A DNA stretch of 64,000 nt from Candidatus Caenarcanales bacterium (GTDB taxonomy: Bacteria > Cyanobacteriota > Vampirovibrionia > 2-02-FULL-35-15): NCBI GenBank assembly GCA_020050435.1, contig JAGVKQ010000017.1, positions 186,001 through 250,000 of the forward strand, read 5' to 3'. Below are positions 24,285-33,825 of this stretch, in pieces (position 1 is the stretch's first letter; every line of letters starts with the position of its first letter). The position numbers were made by a program, and so were the translations under genes. The notes under the pieces were generated by a model, which saw only the letters and a list, made by a program, of their open reading frames with translations, made no database searches and had not been told where the DNA came from.

Positions 24285-25568
24285 ATGGCTGAATATTGTA
24301 AGGTTTGTGGTGTTGGATTAAAAGCTTCAAATACAGTTGATTATAGGCCAGGTTCTTGTAGAGATTGTGAACTTGAAAGAAAAAAATTATACAGCAGTCT
24401 AAGCGTGGACTCAGGAAGCTCCAAATCTTCAAAAAAAGCTAAAAAACCTATTAAAAAGAAAAAAATTAAAGTTAGCAAATCAAAAACTAAAGTCAAAAAA
24501 TCCGCAAAGAAAATAAATTCTGAAAAAGAAAAGCTAAAAAAGCAAAAGCTAATGAAACTTAAAAAGTTAGCTAAGATGAAAAAATTAATTAAGATCAGAG
24601 CAATTAGAGAACAAAAAAGAAAGAAACTCAGAGCGAAGATTGAAAAGCTAAGAAAGCTTCGTGGAGAAAAAACACTTAAGTTAAAAGTACAAAAGAAAAA
24701 GAAAAAAGAAAAAGAAAGAAAAGAAAAAGAACAGCTTAAAGTAAGAATTAAAAAAGCAAAAGAAATCGAAAGAAGACTTTTACAAAAAGAGCGTGAAAGA
24801 TTAAAGCGCGAAAAAGAAAAACTTCGCCAAATCGCAAGACAAGAAAAAGATAAAATCAGGGCTGAAAAACGTTCCGATAAAGACACTGTTCGTGCTGAAA
24901 AACAAAGAATAAAACAAGAAAAACAAGCAGAAAAAGAAAAGCTTAAAAAAGCAAAAGAGGCTGCTAAACAAGCCATTGTCCAGGCTAAAGAAGCTGCAAG
25001 ACAAGCTGCTAATGAACAAAGAAAACATAAAGAGGATTCTAGAAAACAACCTATTGTCAGTATAGTAACTAAATTGAAAGAAATGCAGTTACCTCCTGAC
25101 GTGAAGATGGTTGAAGCAAATAAAGATCAACTACAAAAGTCTCCCCAACCAACAAAAGTTATTGATTTAAAGAATACAGCTTCAGCTCCAAGCGCTTCAA
25201 TACTAGGATCCGCTAAAGTAATCCCAGCAAATGCTAAGTTTGAGGAAGAAAAAGATATTTTAAAACAGTCTTTATCTGCTCAACACAATGAAACTATACA
25301 AAAAGAAGTGGAAAAGCTTCAAAAGGATGCTGATCCTATTATTGATAGGTATAATCCATATTCTTCACAGGCAAGTAATCCTAATGCTCCAAGACCACCA
25401 TCACCAACACCATGGCTTGCACCCAATTTTACTGTTGTAAAAGGGGATTTTAAAGAAACAAAGCAAAATAATGAAGACGGTAGTAGTAACATTGGTGGCT
25501 TATCAGATGATCAAGTCAAAGATATTATTGAAAAAATCAAGGGCGAACATAAGCGTAAGTCTACATAG
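24285..25568 (+). CDS. Charged coiled-coil protein with N-terminal CxxC pairs
   Basis: Residues 1-30 carry two CxxC pairs (YCKVCG and SCRDCE), probably binding one zinc. Residues about 45-250 are an extremely Lys/Arg/Glu-rich helix (blocks such as KKKEKERKEKEQLKVR), rich enough that the DNA is nearly all purine. Residues 250-400 are polar and proline-containing with PRPPSPTPWLAPNF, and the C-terminus is acidic/basic mixed. I do not recognise a family; the helix could bind RNA, DNA or an acidic surface, or span a distance as a rod. It is followed, in the same direction, by the secretin gene 100-plus bases later. Confidence 0.7.
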   Translation: MAEYCKVCGVGLKASNTVDYRPGSCRDCELERKKLYSSLSVDSGSSKSSKKAKKPIKKKKIKVSKSKTKVKKSAKKINSEKEKLKKQKLMKLKKLAKMKKLIKIRAIREQKRKKLRAKIEKLRKLRGEKTLKLKVQKKKKKEKERKEKEQLKVRIKKAKEIERRLLQKERERLKREKEKLRQIARQEKDKIRAEKRSDKDTVRAEKQRIKQEKQAEKEKLKKAKEAAKQAIVQAKEAARQAANEQRKHKEDSRKQPIVSIVTKLKEMQLPPDVKMVEANKDQLQKSPQPTKVIDLKNTASAPSASILGSAKVIPANAKFEEEKDILKQSLSAQHNETIQKEVEKLQKDADPIIDRYNPYSSQASNPNAPRPPSPTPWLAPNFTVVKGDFKETKQNNEDGSSNIGGLSDDQVKDIIEKIKGEHKRKST

Positions 25569-25712
25569 AGACATTATTACCAGGTAAATTGGATATATCC
25601 AGGGGAATACACTACAGATAATCTTCTTAGATTAGTCTTAATTTATGTATATGTAAAACAGCGGAACCTTAACTTATTAGCATTGTCTTTCCAAATATCA
25701 CCAATGTTAAGC

Positions 25713-27650
25713 ATGAAAAATAATATTACAAAATTTTGGTCTAAGACACTCAATAAAGGGGTTTTTATTTGTTTATTATTAGTTGGTTTTTTATGCATCA
25801 ACACCTCGCTTTCATTTGCTCAATTTGAAGATTTAGAACCTAGTATTGAAAGTGAGTTAACTAAAGATATTTTAAACTCAAAAAAACCTAAACCCGTTTC
25901 TAAAATTAAAACTAAAACAATTCCAAAAGAAGAGTTAATTACCTTTTCTGCCAGAAATATTTCAATTAAAGATGCTTTTGCAACTTTAGCTAGAATCAGC
26001 GGGAAAAGTATTTCTGTAGGTAGCGATATTAAAGACGATGAAACAATTTCAGTTATTGAAATTCAAGATCAACCTTTTGAAGAAGCTTTTTTCAGTCTTG
26101 TAGATGCTTCAATGGTTAACTATACAACGACAGGAAATAGTTTTACTGTTATTAAAAGTGGAAGTGCAAATCCTATTATGGTATTTGGTATTGGTGCTAG
26201 TACCGTTGATAAAAGCTTGCCTTTGCTGGAAAGAACTGCAGACATTTCATATGATAACCAGGATTTAGGCACGCTTTTAAAAGATCTTGCAAATAAATAT
26301 GGAATTGATATTGTTTTAACAGTAGCTCCTACAGAAAGAGTAAGTGTTCGTGTAAGAAATGTAACTATTGAGCAAGCATTAAAACTAGTACTCACTGGTA
26401 CATCATTTGATTATACGAACACAGGAGATAATGACGAGACATTTATCATCTATAACAGGTTAAATAAAAATTATACTCTGGGTCAATTCAGTAAAATGTA
26501 CACCCTCATGAATCTTGAAGCTATGGATGTTCAAGCTTTGCTTCCAGTAGAAGTAAGATCTAATGTAAGAATTAGCAATGACCAAAATGCAATAATTGCT
26601 GATGGTTCTGTAAATGATTTAAAAAGAATTGAAGACTTTTTAAAAGAGATTGACAAGCCTCTTCCACAGGTAGAACTAGAATTAAAGTTAATTGAAGTAA
26701 GAAAAAGTGCAATGGTTGAATTTATGATCTTCAACTCAAATGGTTTTGCTGTAGGGGTTCTTGGTACACCCTTAAACAATCAAATTTTTGGAGGAAAACC
26801 TGCTGGCTCTATAGGAGGCTCTACCACTACTTCAAGTGGCTCAACAGCAACTTCTTCTGGGGCAACTATGACCTTAATCAATTCTGCAGCAAGACTTGCT
26901 TTTCAAGCTGCTACTGGTGGTGATGGAACAATGTCTGGTATTTTAATGGCAGCAGAATCACTGGAATCAAAACTTGATGTAACTAAAAGAGCTGGATTGT
27001 CTATTGATCTTAGTATGGACTCTTGGCAAGTATTTAATAATCAAATAACTTATTTAGAAACTCATGGGCTCGCACAGGTTAGAGCTTACCCAAAACTTGT
27101 TTCACTTTCAGGTAGAACAGCTATGATTAATATTGACCAGGATACAAACTTAGTTCTTGGCTCTGCTAGTGGTCAGGCAGGATCTATAGCCGTAGCAACT
27201 CAACAACTACAAAGAATCACAGCAGGTACAGCTCTTAGCATAACTCCTATAGTGGGGACAGGCGGACTGATTACAGCTAAAATTCAAATAGAAGTTTCTG
27301 ATAACTCTAATACAACTACACAAAATGGTGTTACAATTCCCACAACAACTACCAGAAGAAGAATTAATGCTGATGTCCAAGTAAGAGATGGTGAAACTGT
27401 TGCTATAGGAGGGTTAGTAGTAGACAATAAATCCATTGATAGACAAGGACTACCTTTTTTAACCCGGTTTAACTTTCTTGGAGGACTTACCAGTAACAGA
27501 GTCAGGCAATCCACAAAGAGTGAACTTATTGTTTTAATAACTCCTACTATAAGAAATATTCCCGAAGAACAACCTGTTGCCGATATAACAGTCCCTGAGG
27601 AAAAAGATAAGAAAGAGGAGAACTTAAGTTCTGTAAGTATTGGTGAATAA
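25713..27650 (+). CDS. Secretin (GspD/PilQ family)
   Basis: Secretins form the outer-membrane gate of type IV pili and type II secretion. From the ATG at 25713 there is a signal peptide (hydrophobic residues 17-32, cut near SFA-Q). Next come STN/N-type domains: ITFSARNISIKDAFATLARISGK, a second at ISYDNQDLGTLLKDLANKYG, and an N1-like domain ending DFLKEIDKPLPQVELELKLIEV. The secretin domain covers about the last 250 residues, with VRAYPKLVSLSGRTAMI and the hallmark VRDGETVAIGGLV...LPFL. An ATG at 25704 and a TTG at 25683 are also in frame. The pilin-like gene at 28662 supports a pilus role. Confidence 0.9.
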   Translation: MKNNITKFWSKTLNKGVFICLLLVGFLCINTSLSFAQFEDLEPSIESELTKDILNSKKPKPVSKIKTKTIPKEELITFSARNISIKDAFATLARISGKSISVGSDIKDDETISVIEIQDQPFEEAFFSLVDASMVNYTTTGNSFTVIKSGSANPIMVFGIGASTVDKSLPLLERTADISYDNQDLGTLLKDLANKYGIDIVLTVAPTERVSVRVRNVTIEQALKLVLTGTSFDYTNTGDNDETFIIYNRLNKNYTLGQFSKMYTLMNLEAMDVQALLPVEVRSNVRISNDQNAIIADGSVNDLKRIEDFLKEIDKPLPQVELELKLIEVRKSAMVEFMIFNSNGFAVGVLGTPLNNQIFGGKPAGSIGGSTTTSSGSTATSSGATMTLINSAARLAFQAATGGDGTMSGILMAAESLESKLDVTKRAGLSIDLSMDSWQVFNNQITYLETHGLAQVRAYPKLVSLSGRTAMINIDQDTNLVLGSASGQAGSIAVATQQLQRITAGTALSITPIVGTGGLITAKIQIEVSDNSNTTTQNGVTIPTTTTRRRINADVQVRDGETVAIGGLVVDNKSIDRQGLPFLTRFNFLGGLTSNRVRQSTKSELIVLITPTIRNIPEEQPVADITVPEEKDKKEENLSSVSIGE

Positions 27651-27651
27651 A

Positions 27652-28638
27652 ATGAAGAAGATAAATTTAATTTTACTTTCCTTGTCTTTTACAATCAGCT
27701 TTATTTGTTCTTTTAATGGCGTTGTAAAAGCACAAGAAGATATTCCTGAAGTTACAGATGAAGAAGTAATTGAAGATGATAGCGTAGACGCTGAAGATAG
27801 CGTAGATATTGAAGACATTGCTCCGTCTGTTACACCTCCCGCTCCATCTGCTCCACCTGCCCCATCTGCTCCAATCCCTACATCAGATATTGCTCCTCAA
27901 GAGACACCTAGACCTCCCCAAAATCCACAAAAAAAGAAAAGTGGCTTATTCTCTTTAGAAAAGAGTTATGAAATAAAAGAAAAAAGTAATCAAGACTTAA
28001 ATAAGCTTTACCAAGAGGGAAGAAAAGAAAAAATAGAAGTTAGAGAGAAGGAAAAATTTGAAAAAGAAGAGCTTTATCTTAATGAGAGAAAAGAAAGAGC
28101 GGCTCTTAGGGAAAAATATAGACAAGAAAAAGACGAGCTTAACCAAAGACAAGAAGCTAGAAAAGAAGAAATAAGAAAAATCAGAAATGAAAAGCTTGAG
28201 GCAAAAGGGCAAATTAATTTCAGACTAAAAGAAGTAAGAAGAGCTCAATGGAGAGCAAGACATATAGATATCGTAACTAGCGAACAAGACCCTATTTATA
28301 TTTTAGATGCTGATGTTCTTGAAGGAAAAACAACCTTTTTAAAAATTAAAGATATAGATTTTAAATATAAAGTCGTTTTACAAAATCAAACTCCGAAAAT
28401 AGTAAACTCTGTTCTTTTATTCTGGGAAAGAAAGATACCATTTACAAACACACTTACAATTGAAAGAACGACTAGAATATCCAAGCCAATAATCCCGTAT
28501 CAAAAAAGAATTGTTGAGTATAACGATTTAAACTCAAGAAGAGAAGGTGAAATTTTCAAGGTAAAAGTAGGTAAAGTTCTATTTGAAGACGGGACACTGT
28601 GGAAAAGTCCTTATATAAAAGAAAATGATTTGAAGTAG
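27652..28638 (+). CDS. Exported helix-rich protein of the secretin cluster
   Basis: Unrecognised. A signal peptide (MKKINLILLSLSFTISFICS, cut near VKAQ) is followed by an acidic stretch, a proline/alanine linker (TPPAPSAPPAPSAPIP), a long Lys/Glu/Arg-rich helix (about residues 110-210), and a C-terminal domain rich in beta strands (about 215-328, YKVVLQNQTPKIVNSVLLFWE). The plan suggests a periplasmic spacer or assembly partner. It starts one base after the secretin stop, so translation is likely coupled. An upstream GTG at 27640, in frame, overlaps the secretin stop; the ATG at 27652 gives a normal signal peptide. Confidence 0.7.
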   Translation: MKKINLILLSLSFTISFICSFNGVVKAQEDIPEVTDEEVIEDDSVDAEDSVDIEDIAPSVTPPAPSAPPAPSAPIPTSDIAPQETPRPPQNPQKKKSGLFSLEKSYEIKEKSNQDLNKLYQEGRKEKIEVREKEKFEKEELYLNERKERAALREKYRQEKDELNQRQEARKEEIRKIRNEKLEAKGQINFRLKEVRRAQWRARHIDIVTSEQDPIYILDADVLEGKTTFLKIKDIDFKYKVVLQNQTPKIVNSVLLFWERKIPFTNTLTIERTTRISKPIIPYQKRIVEYNDLNSRREGEIFKVKVGKVLFEDGTLWKSPYIKENDLK

Positions 28639-28661
28639 CCGTTATTGATAATATATTACAT

Positions 28662-31394
28662 ATGAAAACCAGAAATTCATATGGTTTCACTTTACCATTT
28701 GCTTTAATCTTAACTTTTATCTTCTCTGCTTTAGTCGGGGTTTCTTACATGTTCGTATCTATAAATCTCAGGCAGATGCAAAATAATCTTTGGTCCACTC
28801 AAGCAGCTTCTTTAGCTGAAGGAATAAATGAAAGAATAAAAGCAAGGCTTAACACTAAATCAAAGATTCAACTAACCCCTGAACAAGAAGATAGGCTTAA
28901 AGACGCTTCTTTAACAGAAGATGAGGATCCAGAAGAAGAGCTGGACCCAGAAGAACAATTTAATGAACAAACGGAAGATTTTGATGAGTACTATGCCGAT
29001 GAAGTTTTAAAGATTTCAAGATACGTCTCTTTTAGAGAACCGCCTAAAGATGAAAAAAGTTCTGATGGTGGAAGACCAAAAGAAGCATATGCAAAACCTA
29101 CAGAAGAAGATGAAAAAGATGCAGAGAAAAATAAAGCTGAGGCTAACGTAGCCATGCTTGGTGATATAGATATTCCAGAAGGTACGGTTTTAAAAAAGCA
29201 AATGAAATTAGTCTTATTTAAAGATGAAAAATTTAGTCTAAAACTCAATGATATTGTAAACACCACACAGCCCTACATGTCTAAACTTCCTGTTCCAAAA
29301 ATCAAAAGCTTAACACCTAATTACAGTGAAGCTAATAAAAGATCAAGGCTTGTAGTAATAGGAGAAAATTTACCTAAGAGTGATCCATCTTTTAATGAAA
29401 AAGGGATAATCATAGAAGAAATAAAAAGTGGTCCTCAATTAGAACTTCTAATAACTATGAATGTACAACCAGGCGTTAAACGCTTTCTCTGGGATACAAC
29501 TCAAACAGAGTTTTACATAATACCGACATATGATGGCAGTAAAAATCCAAATATTAGACAAGTCTTGAATATAGACAGTACTGATTTTCTAGAAATAAAT
29601 GCTGGGAAAAGAGGACTCCCTCTAAAAATAACTGGTACTGGTCTTTTCTTAAATATGGAAACTCCAGTTGCAATTGGAGATGTAGGTGGGCTATTACCTA
29701 AAGTAAAAAACTTCTCTCAAAGTGGCAATGAATTAGCTATAACTCTTGATGTAGGAAGGAATGTAGAGCCTGGCGTTCACTCAATTATAATCGCTACTGA
29801 AGGAGGACTTTCTAATGCATGGCTTTTTAATGTTTTGCCTCCTCTAGATAAAGAAGAAATTTCTTTAGACTCAGCTAGAGTTTCTAGCAGTCTGACATTG
29901 CTTGATGTAATGGTTCTTGAAAAGATTTTACCAATTATAAATGACAATGCTGCTGGTCAAGGAAATCAACAGGGTAATCAACAAAACAATCCAGGAAATA
30001 ATTCATCTGGCTCAGGAAGACCTCAAGATCCAAATAGCACTGATCCTGCAGAATTAAGCGAAGAAGATAAAATAGGAAAGTTTGGAAATACTGACCTTGA
30101 AACTGTTTGGTTGCTGGAAACTTCTGTCATGGTTGGGAAAAATACAAAAACTGTAAGTGAAGTAGTACACAGAGAATTGCCAATTATAAATGCAGCACTT
30201 CTGGCAAACAGTAAGATAACTTTTGAAGGTGGCAGCTTCCCAATCAATGGAGTAACAAATGCAACAACTATGCTTGTTGAGCCTACATATCTATCAAATT
30301 CTCTCCTTACCGTAGAAGGTCCACCAGAAGAACCTGAAAACCCAATAGCTGCTCCTACTGTTTCTGCAAGTAGTTCTAATAGCGGAGGTGGTGTCTCTCC
30401 TGGATCAAGACCAGCTCAAGCTATGACTGGACCTCAGTCCCCTATTGATCTTGGCTTTAAAGAAGGGAGCTTTGTAACTGTATTTAAAGATGGCAATAAA
30501 ATCGAGGAGATAGATTATGGTTTAGTAAGCATGGTTGGAAGAAATACAATTGAACTTTCACCGCCTGGATTAATGGACTATCACTATGCAAATGACTCAA
30601 TACTTCAATTTATCCCACCAATTATTTCCAGAGAAAAGCTTTCTGATGATGATTCTAATTTTCATACAACTCCAAAAGGTCTTTCCCTTGCACTGCCAAA
30701 TTCTGCTTTATTTAAAAATATTTTTTCTTCTAACTTAGATCAATTTGCTGAAGTTGCCGACCTCTACACAAATGATCCTACGATACCTCTTGATGAGTAT
30801 GATTTACCTGTGGGCTATATGGGGCTTACTTATATAGAAGGGACACCAAGATATGACACCACCAATGTTCTAACTGGAAAAGGAATATTAATAATTGATA
30901 CAAGACCTGGAAATCTTGGAAAACCTGTTGGAGATGTAGAATTTAATGGTGATGGAAGAGCTCCTGTAGACTTTAAAGGAATTATTTATGTTCACGGTAA
31001 TTTAAGAATTAATGGAAGCTTAAATTTAAGCGGGGCTTTGATTGTAGACAATGAAGCAGGTGGAGAGGTTAATTTTGCAAGTAATTCTAATGGAAAGATT
31101 ACATATGATCCACAATATATAAAACAAACTATTTTAAGTATTCCTTTCACCACAAAATCAGGTACAGTTATGATTAGCAGTAAACCAATTGATTTATCTG
31201 ACTATGTTCAAGTCGGAGCTAAACCAACAGAAGAAACAGGTCTAGGCGCTCAACCTTCAGAATCTCCTCAAGAGAGTTCTATGACTGCTTCTGGTGGTGC
31301 TCCATTACCAGCGGAAGAGGCTATTATTGAAAATAATCAACCCTCACAAAACAGTGGAAATAGTACAGAAGAGGAATTGATAGATCTGTTTTAA
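28662..31394 (+). CDS. Very large type IV pilin-like protein, 910 aa
   Basis: The N-terminus has a class III prepilin signal: MKTRNSYG then FTLPFALILTFIFSALVG, with cleavage expected after Gly 8. The residue at mature position 5 is Phe instead of the usual Glu, as in GspK/PilX-type tip pilins. Two IPT/TIG-like beta domains seem present (about residues 210-275 and 320-385). A long acidic Glu-rich region lies near residue 80-150, Gly/Asn/Ser-rich linkers at 425-460 and 560-590, and near residue 755-820 short beta-helix-like repeats (IIYVHGNLRINGSLNLSGALIVD) recall polymer-forming domains. It may be a pilus-tip adhesin. It ends two bases from the convergent SDR gene. Confidence 0.65.
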   Translation: MKTRNSYGFTLPFALILTFIFSALVGVSYMFVSINLRQMQNNLWSTQAASLAEGINERIKARLNTKSKIQLTPEQEDRLKDASLTEDEDPEEELDPEEQFNEQTEDFDEYYADEVLKISRYVSFREPPKDEKSSDGGRPKEAYAKPTEEDEKDAEKNKAEANVAMLGDIDIPEGTVLKKQMKLVLFKDEKFSLKLNDIVNTTQPYMSKLPVPKIKSLTPNYSEANKRSRLVVIGENLPKSDPSFNEKGIIIEEIKSGPQLELLITMNVQPGVKRFLWDTTQTEFYIIPTYDGSKNPNIRQVLNIDSTDFLEINAGKRGLPLKITGTGLFLNMETPVAIGDVGGLLPKVKNFSQSGNELAITLDVGRNVEPGVHSIIIATEGGLSNAWLFNVLPPLDKEEISLDSARVSSSLTLLDVMVLEKILPIINDNAAGQGNQQGNQQNNPGNNSSGSGRPQDPNSTDPAELSEEDKIGKFGNTDLETVWLLETSVMVGKNTKTVSEVVHRELPIINAALLANSKITFEGGSFPINGVTNATTMLVEPTYLSNSLLTVEGPPEEPENPIAAPTVSASSSNSGGGVSPGSRPAQAMTGPQSPIDLGFKEGSFVTVFKDGNKIEEIDYGLVSMVGRNTIELSPPGLMDYHYANDSILQFIPPIISREKLSDDDSNFHTTPKGLSLALPNSALFKNIFSSNLDQFAEVADLYTNDPTIPLDEYDLPVGYMGLTYIEGTPRYDTTNVLTGKGILIIDTRPGNLGKPVGDVEFNGDGRAPVDFKGIIYVHGNLRINGSLNLSGALIVDNEAGGEVNFASNSNGKITYDPQYIKQTILSIPFTTKSGTVMISSKPIDLSDYVQVGAKPTEETGLGAQPSESPQESSMTASGGAPLPAEEAIIENNQPSQNSGNSTEEELIDLF

Positions 31395-31396
31395 GG

Positions 31397-32218
31397 TTAA
31401 ATACTTCCTATCATTCCACCAGACACAGTCAACACCTGACCAGTCACAAAACTTGAAAGGTCTGATGCAAAAAAAAGTGCAACATTAGCTACGTCTACGG
31501 GCTTTCCATGTTCTCTTGCTAAGCCTGTTTCTAGCTGTAATTTATCAATTGCTTTTTTTTGTTCTTCGGGTATGCCAAAGTCCTTTTCATTTTTTTTCGG
31601 CTGTGTAAGTCTCGATTCTATAAAACCTGGCGCTATTGCATTACAGCGAATATTAAACCTAGCCCATTCTTTAGCTACTGATTTTGTTAGTCCTTCTACT
31701 CCTGCTTTACTACTAGCATAATTTATTTGTCCTGGATTACCCCTAGCTGATGTAGAAGAAATATTTATTATAGATCTTGAATTAATAGCTCCTGAGTCTT
31801 TTTCTTTTTTCGCTAGATCTCTCATATAAAGTGAAGCCGCCTGAACACAGTTAAATGTACCAGTAAGGTTTAAATTAATAATAAAATCCCAATCATCCTG
31901 AGACATTTGGTGAATCATTTTATCTTTTGTCATTCCAGCAATATTACATAGAACATCTATAGAGTCAGCATTAAACTCGTCAACAGCAGATTTCATAATG
32001 TTTTCACAGTCTGATTTTTTCGTGACATCACCAACAAAGCTTTTTACAGTACCATTAAAATTTTCTATCAAAGAAATAGTCTCCTGAAGAGGTTTCTTAT
32101 CAATGTCACTAATTAAAACTTTTGCACCTTCTTTTGCAAAAAGAATTGCAGTAGCCTGACCTATCCCACGCCCAGCACCTGTTATTACGCAAATTTTATC
32201 TTTAAGTAAATTACTCAT
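31397..32218 (-). CDS. FabG-like short-chain dehydrogenase/reductase
   Basis: This NAD(P)-dependent reductase has TGAGRGIG (residue 14) for cofactor binding, CNIAGMT (about 90), the catalytic Ser in IINISSTSA, and YASSKAG (Tyr and Lys, about 166). The sequence is close to 3-oxoacyl-ACP reductase FabG, but at 273 aa it is longer than the usual 245 because of an insert between the catalytic core and the C-terminal region (LTQPKKNEKDFGIPEEQKKAIDK). No fatty-acid synthesis gene is adjacent, so its substrate remains open; acetoacetyl-CoA reductase is an alternative. Confidence 0.8.
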   Translation of the reverse strand: MSNLLKDKICVITGAGRGIGQATAILFAKEGAKVLISDIDKKPLQETISLIENFNGTVKSFVGDVTKKSDCENIMKSAVDEFNADSIDVLCNIAGMTKDKMIHQMSQDDWDFIINLNLTGTFNCVQAASLYMRDLAKKEKDSGAINSRSIINISSTSARGNPGQINYASSKAGVEGLTKSVAKEWARFNIRCNAIAPGFIESRLTQPKKNEKDFGIPEEQKKAIDKLQLETGLAREHGKPVDVANVALFFASDLSSFVTGQVLTVSGGMIGSI

Positions 32219-32349
32219 AATATGTTAATTATCAATTGTCTATTCTTAATTGTCAATTTTTATACCTGTAGCGTAAATCTACCTTTATATCCTTAACATA
32301 ATAAACTGTATATTATTTTAAAATAATATAAAAGAATTAAGGGGAATTT

Positions 32350-33096
32350 ATGCCACCAAAAACAAAAGAAGAAATTGAATTAGAAATAAATGAAAATATA
32401 AAAAATAGAATTATTGAGCCCATCTCACCTAGCGTAGAACTAATTCAACGTACTGAAAATATGGCATCTTTAATTTGGAAAGCAGCCAGAGTTTGCTACT
32501 CCATAAAGAGTATGCCTGAGCTTGAACAAGAGTGGAATGAAACTCCCGATGAAAAAAGAATTGGTCTTATTATTGGATTAATGCAAAGAGGGCATAGAAC
32601 TACTTATAGTCATCCTAATTTTAGTTTTGTAATTGTTTGTTCACGTGTAGTTAGCCATCAAATAGTAAGACATCAAGTTGGCGTTACCATTGATCAGGAA
32701 TCACAAAGATATGTCCCTTATGAAGATGGATTTAGATATATTGAACCTGAAAATATAGATGGTGAAAAATATAAAGTCATTATGGAAAAAGCTCATGATC
32801 AATACATGACTATCTATAAAGAGTTTAGATTATCAGGACAAGGAAAAAGAGAATCTGCAGAACTTGCTAGATATGTCCTTCCATCTTCTATTTCTACAAG
32901 AATGGTTTGCACCACTTCACTTGCAGCTCTTTTACACTTAAACGACGTAAGAGTACAAGGCGGCACCGGAAGACCTCAGGAAGAAACAAAAGTTGTTTGT
33001 TGTGAAATGGTAAGGCTTGCTCTTGAAGCAGAACCATGGCTTAAACCTGCATTTATTGATAAGAAAAAAGAAGCAACAGCAATACCCACAGTATAA
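32350..33096 (+). CDS. thyX: Flavin-dependent thymidylate synthase
   Basis: ThyX makes dTMP from dUMP using FAD and methylenetetrahydrofolate, replacing ThyA. The family elements are there: GHRTTYSHPNFSFVI (about residue 76), SHQIVRHQVGVTIDQESQRY (about 97-116) and LARYVLPSSISTRMV. The usual ThyX motif is RHR followed by seven residues and Ser; here the third residue is Gln (RHQ) and the Ser lies one position later. The rest fits well, so I keep the assignment but flag the motif. AAGGGG is the ribosome-binding site. The stop codon is directly followed by the ATG of the Crp-type gene. Confidence 0.88.
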   Translation: MPPKTKEEIELEINENIKNRIIEPISPSVELIQRTENMASLIWKAARVCYSIKSMPELEQEWNETPDEKRIGLIIGLMQRGHRTTYSHPNFSFVIVCSRVVSHQIVRHQVGVTIDQESQRYVPYEDGFRYIEPENIDGEKYKVIMEKAHDQYMTIYKEFRLSGQGKRESAELARYVLPSSISTRMVCTTSLAALLHLNDVRVQGGTGRPQEETKVVCCEMVRLALEAEPWLKPAFIDKKKEATAIPTV

Positions 33097-33801
33097 ATGA
33101 CTATATCTACTTCACTTAAAGAAAAAATATCTCAAGTCTCACTATTTCAAGACTTAAATGATAGTGAACTTGAGAAGATTTCATTAAAGTGTACAAAAAA
33201 ATTGTATTCTTCAAATGCTCCCATAATAATGTCAGAAGAAGAAGAAAATTCTTTTTATATAGTATCCTCAGGAAAAGTTGCCGTTAAAGCTATTGATCCT
33301 GGAATGAATGAAAAAGTTTTAGCTTACTTAGAACCTGGTGATTTTTTTGGTGAAATGTCAGCCATAGACAATGAACCTAGATCTGCAGATGTAATTTCTA
33401 CTTGTGAGGTAGAGGTTTTAGTTATTTCGCGAAATGATTTTCTTGAGATTTTAAAAAATTATCCTTCTGTACATTTTTCTCTAAGTAGAGAATTTTGCAG
33501 AAGACTTCGACTAATTAATCACAGATTAAGCAGTGTTTCACTTCCTGCAAATGCAAGAATTGCCAGGGCTTTAATATCTAATGCAAGAGAGCATGGAAAA
33601 ATGACAGGAGAAGGCATTTTACTTCCAAAAATTACTCAGGGTGAAATAGGAAAACTTTCTGACTCTCCACGAGAAACTGTAAATAGAGCACTTAGTGAAT
33701 TGAAAGATTTAGGTCTTGTTATTTCAAATGAATCAAAACAACTTTTAATTCCTAACTTAGATAAATTAATTGACTGGATTAAGACTAGGGCTGAGGCGTA
33801 A
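33097..33801 (+). CDS. Crp/Fnr-family transcription regulator
   Basis: Residues about 15-125 form a cyclic-nucleotide-binding domain with the phosphate-binding cassette FFGEMSAIDNEPRSADV, where Glu and Arg are the cAMP-contacting positions in Crp. A C-terminal winged helix follows, with the recognition region TQGEIGKLSDSPRETVNRALSELKDLGLV. There is no Cys cluster for an iron-sulfur centre, so this is not an Fnr. It begins immediately after the thyX stop, suggesting coupled translation. The cyanobacterial relative NtcA binds 2-oxoglutarate; this protein could bind another ligand, and none can be assigned from the sequence. Confidence 0.88.
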   Translation: MTISTSLKEKISQVSLFQDLNDSELEKISLKCTKKLYSSNAPIIMSEEEENSFYIVSSGKVAVKAIDPGMNEKVLAYLEPGDFFGEMSAIDNEPRSADVISTCEVEVLVISRNDFLEILKNYPSVHFSLSREFCRRLRLINHRLSSVSLPANARIARALISNAREHGKMTGEGILLPKITQGEIGKLSDSPRETVNRALSELKDLGLVISNESKQLLIPNLDKLIDWIKTRAEA

Positions 33802-33825
33802 AGACGCTCCGGTGAGGAATCTCCA

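Noticed and set aside
24341-25049. Ser/Phe-rich frames opposite the charged protein gene
   Set aside because: Long Ser/Phe frames arise automatically from the complement of AAA/GAA-rich DNA.
25683-25703. TTG start for the secretin
   Set aside because: It would add seven residues before a normal signal peptide and has no ribosome-binding site; the ATG starts are better.
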